Counted from the first letter of the stretch, positions 8,029-15,494 are shown. The stretch is DNA of 17,960 bases from Dehalococcoidales bacterium (GCA_030672225.1 DAOVGW010000035.1:1-17960); one strand, 5' to 3'. Numbers and translations are program-made. Notes: generated by a model from the letters alone, not told the origin.

Positions 8029-8058
8029 AGTATAATTACTATTTACTACCAATGTCAC
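8029..8058 (-). promoter_or_regulatory. Candidate promoter of the Wood-Ljungdahl operon
   Basis: On the minus strand GTGACA (8058-8053) is followed by an 18-nt spacer and TATACT (8034-8029), each one base from the sigma-70 consensus (TTGACA and TATAAT). This predicts a start near 8022 and a leader of about 50 nt before the cooC ATG at 7971. The -35 box lies inside a 13-bp palindrome. Confidence 0.5.
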
Positions 8059-8104
8059 ATTGTATCATATAGCGATTGCTAAAGCCATTGACCGTAGGTA
8101 GTAA
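8043..8104. repeat. 8-bp inverted repeat TTACTACC / GGTAGTAA spanning the divergent promoter region
   Basis: TTACTACC (8043-8050) and GGTAGTAA (8097-8104) are perfect inverted copies separated by 46 bp, flanking the 13-bp palindrome. The rest of the 230-bp gap (7972-8201) is AT-rich and holds no gene, tRNA or riboswitch that I can see. The arms could be paired operator sites for a looping regulator or simply chance. Confidence 0.35.
8050..8062. promoter_or_regulatory. 13-bp palindrome over the -35 box (possible operator)
   Basis: CAATGT-C-ACATTG is a perfect inverted repeat with 6-bp arms and one central base. It overlaps the proposed -35 hexamer of the minus-strand operon promoter, a position typical of a repressor site. 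I do not recognise the binding protein; it is not an FNR-type (TTGAT-N4-ATCAA) site. Confidence 0.4.
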
Positions 8105-8115
8105 TAACGAAACAG

Positions 8116-8121
8116 TATAAT
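8116..8121 (+). promoter_or_regulatory. Possible -10 element for the divergent Cys-rich gene
   Basis: A perfect TATAAT occurs on the plus strand 80 nt upstream of the ATG at 8202. The nearest -35-like hexamer (TTGACC, 8088-8093) is 22 nt away, which is too far for a normal sigma-70 promoter, so this is a weak call. Confidence 0.27.
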
Positions 8122-8201
8122 CTATGGCTAAATAAGCTGTCAAGCCTTGAATTCTTGCCTAAATTTTAGCCCTTAAATCTGGTGGCGCAAAATAGGATAA
8201 C

Positions 8202-8738
8202 ATGCATCATACGTTGCCCTTCTACGGAAGGCACCAGCAAAAGTTTCTAAGGCTTTATATCTTCCTGGCCAAACTGACTTGCATCCCGCTGCTGGGGAGG
8301 TTGGTGCGGTGGGTAGCTAATATCTATGGTAGAAATAGGCATGGTGGTTATTTCATCACCCTGGGGGAGGCAGAGCAGATGATTGATGCCTCAAATAGTG
8401 TAGCCTTGGGCCCCTGCGGCTGCCGACAGGTATTTCACAATTGTAATCGTCCGATTATGACCGAGATAGTCGTTGGTGTCGGCAGAGAGGTATATTCTAA
8501 GACAGAGACCAAAGGGTTTCGTCAGGTTTCCAGAGAGGAGGCTAAGGAAGTTATGCGGCAGTGTCATAGTAGAGGGATGACGCACACTGTTATGCAGTAC
8601 CAGGGGTTGTTCTATGCTATATGTAACTGTTGTCCCTGCTGCTGTGTGCCAACCAGGCTGAGGAAAAACTATGGGATAAGGTATGCTATAGCAAGGAATA
8701 GAAATATTGTAGCCGACTTCCAAAAGCAGCAGCTGTAG
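8202..8738 (+). CDS. Stand-alone Cys-rich putative iron-sulfur protein of unknown function
   Basis: I cannot name this 178-residue protein. Two cysteine groups stand out: C72, C74 and C81 (GPCGCR then NC), and a dense block C141, C143, C144, C146, C147, C148 (CNCCPCCC) followed by VPTRLRKNYG. From memory, CNCCxCCC blocks occur in proteins that continue into a 2x[4Fe-4S] ferredoxin domain. Here the protein ends 30 residues after the block with no CxxCxxCxxxCP motif, so it is a ferredoxin-less version. Residues 15-43 are hydrophobic and basic, and may form an amphipathic membrane-surface helix. Metal or Fe-S binding is likely; the function is unknown. The ATG at 8202 has AGGA 4 nt upstream. It is transcribed divergently from the Wood-Ljungdahl operon with a 230-bp gap, so shared regulation is possible but unproven. 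Confidence 0.82.
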   Translation: MHHTLPFYGRHQQKFLRLYIFLAKLTCIPLLGRLVRWVANIYGRNRHGGYFITLGEAEQMIDASNSVALGPCGCRQVFHNCNRPIMTEIVVGVGREVYSKTETKGFRQVSREEAKEVMRQCHSRGMTHTVMQYQGLFYAICNCCPCCCVPTRLRKNYGIRYAIARNRNIVADFQKQQL

Positions 8739-8784
8739 TCTGCTTAATAAGGACTCTAGTATATATGGGGCTGGAAGGCACGAT

Positions 8785-8814
8785 TTGAAGAATACATGGC
8801 TCGTAGGCTATAAT
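8785..8814 (+). promoter_or_regulatory. Promoter of the aspS-tig-clpP operon
   Basis: TTGAAG (8785-8790), an 18-nt spacer and a perfect TATAAT (8809-8814) place the transcription start near 8821, about 27 nt before the aspS TTG. It is the best sigma-70-like promoter in the window. Confidence 0.55.
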
Positions 8815-8847
8815 CATAGCTACTGTCTAATAATCTAGGGGGCGATT

Positions 8848-10650
8848 TTGCTCAAGAGCCATAGCTGTGGTGAGCTAAGCAAAGGTAGTGTTGGTATTAG
8901 GGTGACCCTGGCTGGTTGGGCCCACCGCCGCCGTGACCATGGCGGGCTGATATTTATTGACCTGCGAGATAGCGAGGGCATGGTTCAGGTGGTGTTCAAT
9001 CCAGAGAAGTCAAAGGAATACCACGAGATTGCCAGCCAGATACGTAATGAATATGTTATTAGGGTAAGTGGTGAGGTTGCTCTCCGTCCTCCGGGGACTG
9101 AGAATCCTAAACTAGCTACCGGTGAGATTGAGGTTATCGCCGATAGTGTCCAGATACTTAATCCATCCAAGACACCACCCTTCTATATCAATGAAGATAC
9201 CGAGGTTGATGAAAACCTGCGCCTTAAATATCGCTATCTAGACCTCAGACGGCCTCGGATGAAAAGCAATCTATATCTGCGACATCGCCTGGTGAAATTT
9301 ATGCGCCATTTCCTGGACGCCAGGGGGTTTGTTGAGGTAGAAACACCAATCTTAATAAAGAGCACACCCGAGGGGGCTCGCGATTACCTGGTGCCCAGCC
9401 GTATTCATGCCGGCAAATTCTATGCCCTGCCCCAGTCACCACAGCAATTAAAACAGCTACTTATGGTAGCCGGCATAGAAAAGTATTATCAGATAGCCAA
9501 ATGCTTTCGTGATGAGGATACCCGTGCCGACCGCCAACCGGAATTCACTCAGTTGGACCTCGAGATAAGCTTTGTTGAAGAGGAGGACATAATAAACCTG
9601 CTTGAGGAGCTGTTCACCAGTATGGTGGAGGCGATTAAGCCTGAAATGCGGCTTAATAAACCTTTCCCCCGGCTAAGCTACGCTGAGGCAATGGCGCGAT
9701 ATGGCACTGATAAACCCGATTTGCGCTTTGGTATGGAGATAGGAGACTTATCAGACATCGCTAGCCAATCTAGTTTTGATATCTTTAGCTCTACTACTAG
9801 TGAAGGGGGAAAGGTAAAGGGTATATGTGCCCCTGGCTGCGGCGGCTATACACGCCATCAGCTTAATGAGCTAAATGAATTGGCAAAAAGCCTTGGCGCC
9901 GGAGGCTTAGTAACCATACCATTAGGCACCTCCACCTCCTCTGGCGACTTGGACGGCTTAACCATTAAAATGGTAAGGTCGGTGGCAGCTAAATTTCTCA
10001 CCTTAGACCAGATTAAAGAGATGGCTGAGCGTTTGGCAGCTGGTATGGGCGACCTGCTTCTTATCATTGCCGGTGAAAATAACATGGTTGACAGGGTACT
10101 GGGTGAACTGCGTCGGCAGATGGGGCAGCGGCTTGGGCTGGCGGCTCCTGATAGTCTTGCCTTTGCCTTTATTGTTGACTTCCCATTACTATCGTGGAGC
10201 AAGGACAGCGGGCGCTGGCAGCCAATGCACCACCCGTTTACGGCGCCAAGGGATGAAGATATGCCCCTGCTGGATACTGCCCCGGAAAAAGCATACGGCA
10301 GACACTACGATATGGTACTTAACGGCTGTGAGATTGCTGGCGGTAGCATTAGAATTCACACCAGTAAGCTCCAGAGGAAGCTCTTCGGGTTGCTGGGCTA
10401 TAGCGAGAAGGAAATTACTCAGCTGTTTGGACATATGCTGGAAGCCTTTGACTACGGTGCTCCGCCTCATGGCGGTGTTGCTGCCGGCATTGACCGTATC
10501 CTGATGCTACTGGCAGGCGAGGAGACCATCAGGGAGGTAATTCCTTTCCCCAAGATTCAGAGTGCGGTTGATTTGTTATTTGATGCTCCATCCCCAGTTA
10601 CTGAGGAGCAACTTAGTGAATTACACCTGTGCCTTCGGGAAGAAGAATAG
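8848..10650 (+). CDS. aspS: Aspartyl-tRNA synthetase, predicted non-discriminating
   Basis: Class II synthetase that charges tRNA with aspartate. The 600 residues show bacterial-type architecture: an N-terminal OB-fold anticodon-binding domain (about 1-105), a catalytic core with motif 2 FRDEDTRADRQPEFTQ (220-235), a bacterial GAD-type insertion (about 285-410), and motif 3 GIDRILMLLAG near the C-terminus followed by FPKIQ. The anticodon domain reads HRRRDHGG with His at residue 31. In characterised enzymes His here goes with relaxed specificity and charging of tRNA-Asn, while Leu (RRRDLG) marks the discriminating type. I therefore predict a non-discriminating enzyme working with a GatCAB amidotransferase. 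The start is TTG, preceded by GGGGG 6 nt upstream, and no nearby ATG fits. It is the first gene of an operon with tig and clpP. Confidence 0.96.
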   Translation: MLKSHSCGELSKGSVGIRVTLAGWAHRRRDHGGLIFIDLRDSEGMVQVVFNPEKSKEYHEIASQIRNEYVIRVSGEVALRPPGTENPKLATGEIEVIADSVQILNPSKTPPFYINEDTEVDENLRLKYRYLDLRRPRMKSNLYLRHRLVKFMRHFLDARGFVEVETPILIKSTPEGARDYLVPSRIHAGKFYALPQSPQQLKQLLMVAGIEKYYQIAKCFRDEDTRADRQPEFTQLDLEISFVEEEDIINLLEELFTSMVEAIKPEMRLNKPFPRLSYAEAMARYGTDKPDLRFGMEIGDLSDIASQSSFDIFSSTTSEGGKVKGICAPGCGGYTRHQLNELNELAKSLGAGGLVTIPLGTSTSSGDLDGLTIKMVRSVAAKFLTLDQIKEMAERLAAGMGDLLLIIAGENNMVDRVLGELRRQMGQRLGLAAPDSLAFAFIVDFPLLSWSKDSGRWQPMHHPFTAPRDEDMPLLDTAPEKAYGRHYDMVLNGCEIAGGSIRIHTSKLQRKLFGLLGYSEKEITQLFGHMLEAFDYGAPPHGGVAAGIDRILMLLAGEETIREVIPFPKIQSAVDLLFDAPSPVTEEQLSELHLCLREEE

Positions 10651-10677
10651 GTTATTAGCTATCTTAATGAGGTGAGC

Positions 10678-11997
10678 ATGAAAGTATTGAGTAAGAAGAT
10701 AGAAAGCAGACAGGCCTTCCTGACCATTGAGCTGGATCCGGCTGAAGTAGAGGCATCTTTAGATAAGTCCTATGCCCGCTTGGTTAAAAAGACGAGTGTT
10801 CCCGGCTTTCGCAAAGGGAAAGCCCCAAGGGCGGTGTTGGAGCAGCATATGGGCAAAGAGAATCTCCTTGAAGATGCTTTAAATGATTTATTGCCCAAGG
10901 CTTGTGCCGATGCTATCCAGGAGGAGAAGATTGAGGCTTTTGCCCAGCCTGTTATCAATGTAACTCAAACCGACCCGGTAGTATTTAAGGCAAAGGTGCC
11001 GTTACCGCCTGAGGTTGAGCTTGGTGACTATCACCGTATTAGAATTAAGCCAGAGCGGGTGAAATTGAGTAACAACGAGGTTGATGCCGTAATAGAGCAG
11101 CTACGTCATCAGCACGCTACATTTGAGCCTGTGGAGCGTCCTGTAATGGCTAAAGATTTGGTTGGTCTTGATATTTCAAGCAGTATCGGAGATAAGCCTT
11201 TCATAGATAAGAAGGGAGCGCCGTATCAGGTCCTTCCCGATTCATCCTTTCCAGCGCTAGGGTTTGCCGAGCAGCTACTGGGAATGAAACGAGATGAAGA
11301 AAAAGAGTTTAAGCTTAAACTACCTGAGGATTACCCCGATAGTGAGCAGGCTGGCAAAGAGGTATTATTTAGAGTGAAGGTCGTTGAGGTAAAGAAAGAG
11401 AGGCTGCCGGAGCTTAATGATGATTTCGCTAAAGGGGTTGCTCCTGGTGTTGAAACCTTAGATTCGCTTAGAGAGCAAATCGCTGCCGATTTGAAAAAGA
11501 GAACTGAGGAGAAGGCTAGGCTTGAGTATGAGGAGCGGGTAATTGATGCTGTGGCTAAGGAGAGTAGGGTGGAATACCCTCCGATTCTGGTGGACATGGA
11601 AGTTGACAGAATGATTAATCAAGAGTTACGGCGTTGGCAGATGGCAGCCAGAAGCCGGGAGGAGTATCTGGAAAGGCTCAATAGGACGCCGGTGGAGGAA
11701 TTACGACGTGAGCTTCATCCGTATGCCACCCAGCGGGTTACCAAGTCTCTCGTGCTGGGTGAGGTAGTTAAGGCAGAGAAGATTGAGGTTAACGACGCTG
11801 AGATAGATGCCGAAATTGAGCGGATGACCGAAAATGCTGGCCAGAAAAAAGAGGAGCAGCAGAAGTTTCTAAATAGTCCACAGCCTCGTGAGCAGGTAAG
11901 ACAATTGCTGACGACACAAAAAACCATCCAGCGGCTGGTTGAAATAGCCAGGGGTTCAAGAAAGAAAATCAAGAAAGGAAAAAAGGAGGCAAAATGA
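10678..11997 (+). CDS. tig: Trigger factor, ribosome-associated chaperone and prolyl isomerase
   Basis: Binds ribosomes near the peptide exit tunnel and shields nascent chains. About 439 residues, normal for the family. The N-terminal ribosome-binding domain (1-115) contains the signature GFRKGKAPRAVLEQ near residue 45. An FKBP-like PPIase domain spans roughly 150-240 and includes LGFAEQLLGMKRDEEKEF. A long helical, highly charged C-terminal arm follows, ending in a Lys-rich tail. Start choice: ATG at 10678 has GAGG 5 nt upstream; an in-frame GTG two codons earlier (10672) is possible but less well spaced. The gene begins about 27 nt after aspS and its stop overlaps the clpP ATG by 4 nt, so tig and clpP are translationally coupled, an arrangement common in bacteria. 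Confidence 0.96.
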   Translation: MKVLSKKIESRQAFLTIELDPAEVEASLDKSYARLVKKTSVPGFRKGKAPRAVLEQHMGKENLLEDALNDLLPKACADAIQEEKIEAFAQPVINVTQTDPVVFKAKVPLPPEVELGDYHRIRIKPERVKLSNNEVDAVIEQLRHQHATFEPVERPVMAKDLVGLDISSSIGDKPFIDKKGAPYQVLPDSSFPALGFAEQLLGMKRDEEKEFKLKLPEDYPDSEQAGKEVLFRVKVVEVKKERLPELNDDFAKGVAPGVETLDSLREQIAADLKKRTEEKARLEYEERVIDAVAKESRVEYPPILVDMEVDRMINQELRRWQMAARSREEYLERLNRTPVEELRRELHPYATQRVTKSLVLGEVVKAEKIEVNDAEIDAEIERMTENAGQKKEEQQKFLNSPQPREQVRQLLTTQKTIQRLVEIARGSRKKIKKGKKEAK

Positions 11998-12620
11998 ATA
12001 ATCATCCGATGAATGTTATTCCAATGGTGATTGAGAGCGGTGCCAGGGGAGAGAGAGCTTTTGATATATACTCACTGCTCTTAAAAGAGCGCATTGTCAT
12101 GTTGGGCATGCCAATTAATGACCAAGTGGCTAATGTTGTCATTGCTCAGCTTCTCTATCTGGAACGGGAGGACCCGGATAAAGATATCCAGCTTTATATT
12201 AACTGCCCCGGTGGCATTATTGCCTCCGGGCTTGCTATCTACGACACGATGCAGCTGATACGCCCTGATGTGTCTACCATCTGCATTGGCATGGCTGCCA
12301 GCATGGGGACCATTCTCCTCTGCTCTGGGGCTAAGGGTAAGCGTTACGCCCTGCCTAATTCTACGATTCATCTGCATCAAGCGGCTGGCGGAGCTCAGGG
12401 GCAGGCTGCTGATATTGAAATCGCCGCCCGCGAGATTATGAGGCTTCAGGACCTACTTCGGCAAATCTTGGTAAAACACACCGGGCAACCGATGAAAAAG
12501 ATAATACATGATACCGACCGTGACTTCTACCTCAACCCGGAGCAGGCAGTGGAGTATGGCATTGTTGACGAGATTTTGTCCAAACCATCAGAAGAGAAAG
12601 CTAAGGCTGATAAGAAATAG
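11994..12620 (+). CDS. clpP: ATP-dependent Clp protease proteolytic subunit
   Basis: Serine peptidase that forms the proteolytic chamber for ClpX/ClpA-type unfoldases. The 208-residue length is typical. The catalytic triad is visible: S103 in the GMAASMG box, H128 in the IHLHQAAGG box, and D177 in DTDRDFYL, which aligns with E. coli D171. The oxyanion Gly loop CPGG is at 71-74. The ATG overlaps the tig stop (ATGA) and has an AGGAGG 5 nt upstream, so it is translated as the third gene of the aspS operon. No clpX follows. The gene ends exactly where the converging PfkB gene ends, with no terminator between them. Confidence 0.98.
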   Translation: MNNHPMNVIPMVIESGARGERAFDIYSLLLKERIVMLGMPINDQVANVVIAQLLYLEREDPDKDIQLYINCPGGIIASGLAIYDTMQLIRPDVSTICIGMAASMGTILLCSGAKGKRYALPNSTIHLHQAAGGAQGQAADIEIAAREIMRLQDLLRQILVKHTGQPMKKIIHDTDRDFYLNPEQAVEYGIVDEILSKPSEEKAKADKK

Positions 12621-13580
12621 CTATAGTGGCTCGTCATAAAGCTCACGGTAACGCCGGCTAAGCTCGGTCAGGGTGGGCAGCCCCTGCCTGGCTCCTATCT
12701 TACTAATAGAAAACTGGGCAGTGATATTACCGAGACGACCGCATTCCTCAAGCTCCTTTCCTTTAAGCAGGCCATAGATAAATCCGGCGGCAAAGGCGTC
12801 GCCAGCGCCGGTAGAATCTATTACTTTAGCTTTAATCACCGGTTCAACCATGTATTCATTCTCAGAGTCTCTGATGTAACTGGTAGCCATAACAGTTTTA
12901 TAGCTCGTCCCTTCGCCCAGGGTAACAATAACAATCTGGCAGCCTTGCTTAAGACAGTTCTCAGCCCCGGCTGCAAAACCCCTACCAGTGAGTTGTTTTA
13001 TCTCACCCTCGTTAATGAAGAGAGCATAAGTCCTAGCCAGTATTGGGGCAAGAATACCCAGTCCCTTGTCGGCATATAAGGCACCGGGAGCAAAGCTGAG
13101 CTTAACCGACGGGTCTAACTTATCCATCAACTTCAGTAGAACTTTGAACTGCCTATCATCAACAAAGGAAGAAACATGAAGCATCTTTGCTTGATTTATA
13201 TAGTCCAAATCCAGGGCATCCATAGCTAGCAAGCTATTAGCACTAGGCATGATATAGAGAGACCGTCTGCCTGAGCTATCACTGAGGCACAATACTGAAC
13301 CCGTTTTTGCTCCATGTTTTAGCCTTATCTGGCTGGCATCGACGCCTACTTTGCCAAAGTCCCGGAGCATGAGCTCACCTTTGGCATCGTTACCAACAAC
13401 ACCGGCAAAGCCGGTATTCACCCCAAGTTTAGCCAGTCCATAAATAGTATTGGCTGCCGAGCCGCCGGCAAATGACTGTGCATCATCTACTACTGCCTCG
13501 CCATCCTCAAGGATGCGCTCTACCCTATATATATGGTCCATGTTTAGCGCCCCCAGCCCGATTACTTCAATATTAGTCAC
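12621..13580 (-). CDS. PfkB (ribokinase/adenosine kinase) family sugar or nucleoside kinase
   Basis: ATP-dependent small-molecule kinase; the substrate is not predictable from sequence alone. Numbering from the GTG, the N-terminal PfkB glycine box GGSAAN is at 39-44, the NxxE magnesium motif is at 190-193 (NEGE), and the C-terminal signature DSTGAGDAFAAGF has catalytic D261. About 319 residues, normal for the family. The overall style (FGKVGVDASQI, KTGSVLCL) is ribokinase/adenosine-kinase-like. I prefer GTG at 13580 because the residues from VTNIEVIGLG begin the family fold and GGGGGATAGGG lies just upstream. A TTG at 13616 would add 12 residues but lies inside a palindrome. It is the last gene of the minus-strand block, separated from the HAD gene by a palindromic element, and converges on clpP. 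Confidence 0.88.
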   Translation of the reverse strand: MTNIEVIGLGALNMDHIYRVERILEDGEAVVDDAQSFAGGSAANTIYGLAKLGVNTGFAGVVGNDAKGELMLRDFGKVGVDASQIRLKHGAKTGSVLCLSDSSGRRSLYIMPSANSLLAMDALDLDYINQAKMLHVSSFVDDRQFKVLLKLMDKLDPSVKLSFAPGALYADKGLGILAPILARTYALFINEGEIKQLTGRGFAAGAENCLKQGCQIVIVTLGEGTSYKTVMATSYIRDSENEYMVEPVIKAKVIDSTGAGDAFAAGFIYGLLKGKELEECGRLGNITAQFSISKIGARQGLPTLTELSRRYRELYDEPL

Positions 13581-13600
13581 CTGAACCCTATCCCCCTTGA

Positions 13601-13628
13601 TCCCCCTCTCCTTCAAAGGAGAGGGGGA
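13601..13628. repeat. Perfect 13-bp-arm palindrome, REP/MITE-like
   Basis: TCCCCCTCTCCTT, a 2-nt centre (CA), and AAGGAGAGGGGGA form a perfect inverted repeat in the gap between the HAD and PfkB genes. As minus-strand RNA it makes a very stable hairpin that buries an AAGGAG sequence. GC-rich CCCCCTCTCC/GGAGAGGGGG palindromes of this kind look like dispersed intergenic repeats, although only one copy is in the window. Confidence 0.7.
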
Positions 13629-13639
13629 ATTGTTTTATA

Positions 13640-13658
13640 AGAAGGGCTTCGCCCCTCT
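13640..13658 (-). terminator. Second stem-loop after the HAD gene (possible weak terminator or part of the repeat element)
   Basis: On the minus strand AGAGGGGC-GAA-GCCCTTCT pairs over 8 bp with one G-U wobble, about 20 nt after the HAD stop. It is followed by TATAAAACAATT rather than a clean U-run, so intrinsic termination would be weak. A further GCTCTCCTT (13662-13670) repeats one arm of the neighbouring palindrome and could pair alternatively with it. Confidence 0.4.
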
Positions 13659-13676
13659 TTGGCTCTCCTTTAATTA

Positions 13677-14666
13677 CTACCCCAGCTTGCCGGCTTCCTC
13701 CCTGACCAGTCGTCTTATCCTCTTGTGCAGGCTAATAATATCATATATATCGCTCTTATCAGCCAGCCAGTGGAAGTAACCCCCATCCTTCTTGCCCCCA
13801 GTTTCTTCATTTGCCCTGACCATTTCTTCCACCCCGCTGCGGCCACTCTTTTGCCATTCTTGTAGTACCTTGAGTAAATCGTTAATGGATGTGGAAGCCA
13901 AGCTCATGGTGGCGTAGGGTAGGGCGTACTGGTTGGCATTAAAGGCAATAGCCAGTCCCCCAGCCTGGTCTACAGCTTTGAGTATCTTAAAATCAGTAAT
14001 GCTGTCGCCGACCACCACCCAGTTAGACAGGGGCTGCCCAGAACTTTCGGAGAACCTCTTGAGAGCGGCTACCTTGCGGCGGCCACCTATTGGCTTGACC
14101 TTCTTTATTACTGCGCCTAATTCGGTTTTGGGGAGCCTCTTCCAAAAGAAATTATCAAGTCTTCGCTTAATCAGGCCATCATCGGCAGTAGAACTCATTA
14201 CCAGTATATCCTGCTCAATCTGCTTGGGTAGGGCAGCGTCTTCTTGACATAATGTTAGAGTAAATTTATCAAGGGGAAACGGGGTGCAGGCGACATTCTC
14301 AGCGGGAATACCCAGTTTTTGGGTAATGTGGCGGGCATACTGCTCATAGGTAGTAGTAATACAAAAGACCTCCCAGCTGCTTGGGCCAAGTGAGGCGACA
14401 AGCTCAGCAGCACCATCTGTCAAGGTGGCCTTGGTGGCTAAAGTGGCAATATCAGCCTCCGAAATTTTATGCAGCACCAGGAAGGGCACAATAAGAGCCA
14501 GGGTGTCCCCGGGTTCGTAGTCTTTTCTCCCCTCCATCGTCAGCAGGTCATCATAGCGGCTGATAACCTCAAAAACCTTATTACCATTGGGGAAGAGCTT
14601 CATCAGCTCATAGGCATTATCCTGGGGTGACAGTGGTCCTTCAAGGTCAAAACAGATAAAGTTCAT
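13677..14666 (-). CDS. HAD-superfamily protein with a Glu-substituted motif I
   Basis: Haloacid dehalogenase-like protein, probably a phosphatase, substrate unknown. Over 329 residues the HAD motifs are visible: motif I FDLEGP with nucleophile D7, a Thr run (C-I-T104-T-T) as motif II, a candidate motif III Lys at K198 (GGRRKVA), and motif IV GDSITD (220-225). The second Asp of the usual DxD is Glu (E9). The DLEGPLSPQDNAYE opening reminds me of archaeal HAD proteins annotated near energy-converting hydrogenase (EhaR-like), but this is from memory and tentative. Its ATG directly abuts the stop of the upstream formyltransferase-like gene (TAAATG), so the two are translationally coupled and probably functionally linked. 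The middle part (about 125-190) is not recognised. Confidence 0.8.
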   Translation of the reverse strand: MNFICFDLEGPLSPQDNAYELMKLFPNGNKVFEVISRYDDLLTMEGRKDYEPGDTLALIVPFLVLHKISEADIATLATKATLTDGAAELVASLGPSSWEVFCITTTYEQYARHITQKLGIPAENVACTPFPLDKFTLTLCQEDAALPKQIEQDILVMSSTADDGLIKRRLDNFFWKRLPKTELGAVIKKVKPIGGRRKVAALKRFSESSGQPLSNWVVVGDSITDFKILKAVDQAGGLAIAFNANQYALPYATMSLASTSINDLLKVLQEWQKSGRSGVEEMVRANEETGGKKDGGYFHWLADKSDIYDIISLHKRIRRLVREEAGKLG

Positions 14667-15494
14667 TTATAAAATTGTCCCTTCCACTAGTTCATCAATT
14701 TCATCGGTCAGGTTATAGCTCTTAATCAGTCTCCCCTCAGCATCAACGATTTGCTTCTTGGAGTTTATCCTAATTTTGCCCTGGCTGGAAGCCTTCAGGG
14801 TAGCTATTATCAGTGGAAATTCTCTGACCAAGCCGTGTTTTCTGATGAGCTTAAACAGGGGATGAGCTTCACCTTGCTTTTCTTTAATCTCTTTAAGGGA
14901 ATGCCCTTTTATCTCATCCCAATAATTATCAAAGGGCTTACCTCTAATCGGAAAAGTGCAATATGTTACCACTGGCCCCTTGTCCAGTTCTGGGGTCACC
15001 AGGTGCATCATTACCCCGCTTTCTTTAGTGCCTCTTTCAATTAGCTGCCAGATTACCTCCTGCCAGGTTCCGCTAGGCCCACCCGGGGCTGCCGGGTGCA
15101 GGTTGAGCATGTTGTAGCTTCGGCACATCTCCTTACCAACAATCAGCATATAGCCAGCAAGAACACCTAGGTCAGGGTGAAAACCCTTGAGCCGGGCCAT
15201 TACCTCTCGGTCATATAAAAGCCGCCATTGAGGCAGGGTTTCTCCTTGATGACTACTGGCCAAGCCTCTACTGGCTTTAAACTTCTGGTAGGAATAATAG
15301 ACAAGTGGGATGTGGTAACTCTTAACCTGTTTGAGGAATAAGTCGCTCTCTTTTGATTCACCGGGCTCTCGGTTACAGAAGACGAAGGCTATTCCAGCTT
15401 TAATCTCGCCCAGTTTTATGTGCTCATGCACTGCCTCAAGGAGGTCCCTGGCGGCTTTATCCCTGCCGGTGGAAAACCAGCCCAATTGATACAT
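14667..15494 (-). CDS. PurN/Fmt-like formyltransferase-fold protein
   Basis: Formyltransferase-fold protein with the catalytic triad of the glycinamide-ribonucleotide formyltransferase (PurN) family. Counting from the upstream GTG at 15497, N132 and H134 (LNLHPAAPG) and D172 (ELDKGPVV) are present, together with the HPDLGVLAGYMLI core. It differs from true PurN: about 275 residues against roughly 200, NLHPAAPGG in place of the usual NIHPSLLP, an N-terminus lacking the GGTGSN-type phosphate loop, and a C-terminal tail of about 50 residues. The formyl acceptor is therefore unknown. 10-formyl-THF would be available from the fhs product. ATG at 15494 is preferred, with an overlapping GTG at 15497. 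It lies about 10 nt after the PHP gene and touches the HAD gene. Confidence 0.82.
   Translation of the reverse strand: MYQLGWFSTGRDKAARDLLEAVHEHIKLGEIKAGIAFVFCNREPGESKESDLFLKQVKSYHIPLVYYSYQKFKASRGLASSHQGETLPQWRLLYDREVMARLKGFHPDLGVLAGYMLIVGKEMCRSYNMLNLHPAAPGGPSGTWQEVIWQLIERGTKESGVMMHLVTPELDKGPVVTYCTFPIRGKPFDNYWDEIKGHSLKEIKEKQGEAHPLFKLIRKHGLVREFPLIIATLKASSQGKIRINSKKQIVDAEGRLIKSYNLTDEIDELVEGTIL

Noticed and set aside
7972..8201. A tRNA, small RNA or CRISPR in the largest gap
   Set aside because: No cloverleaf, no regularly spaced repeats and no strong terminator; only promoter-like and inverted-repeat elements are visible.
10067..10504. 145-codon frame on the plus strand inside aspS
   Set aside because: It lies wholly inside an intact aspS in another frame, with a low-quality Leu/Arg-rich translation.
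13581..13616. TTG start at 13616 for the PfkB gene
   Set aside because: It would put 12 residues, mostly encoded by the palindromic element, ahead of the fold. GTG at 13580 begins at the conserved first strand.
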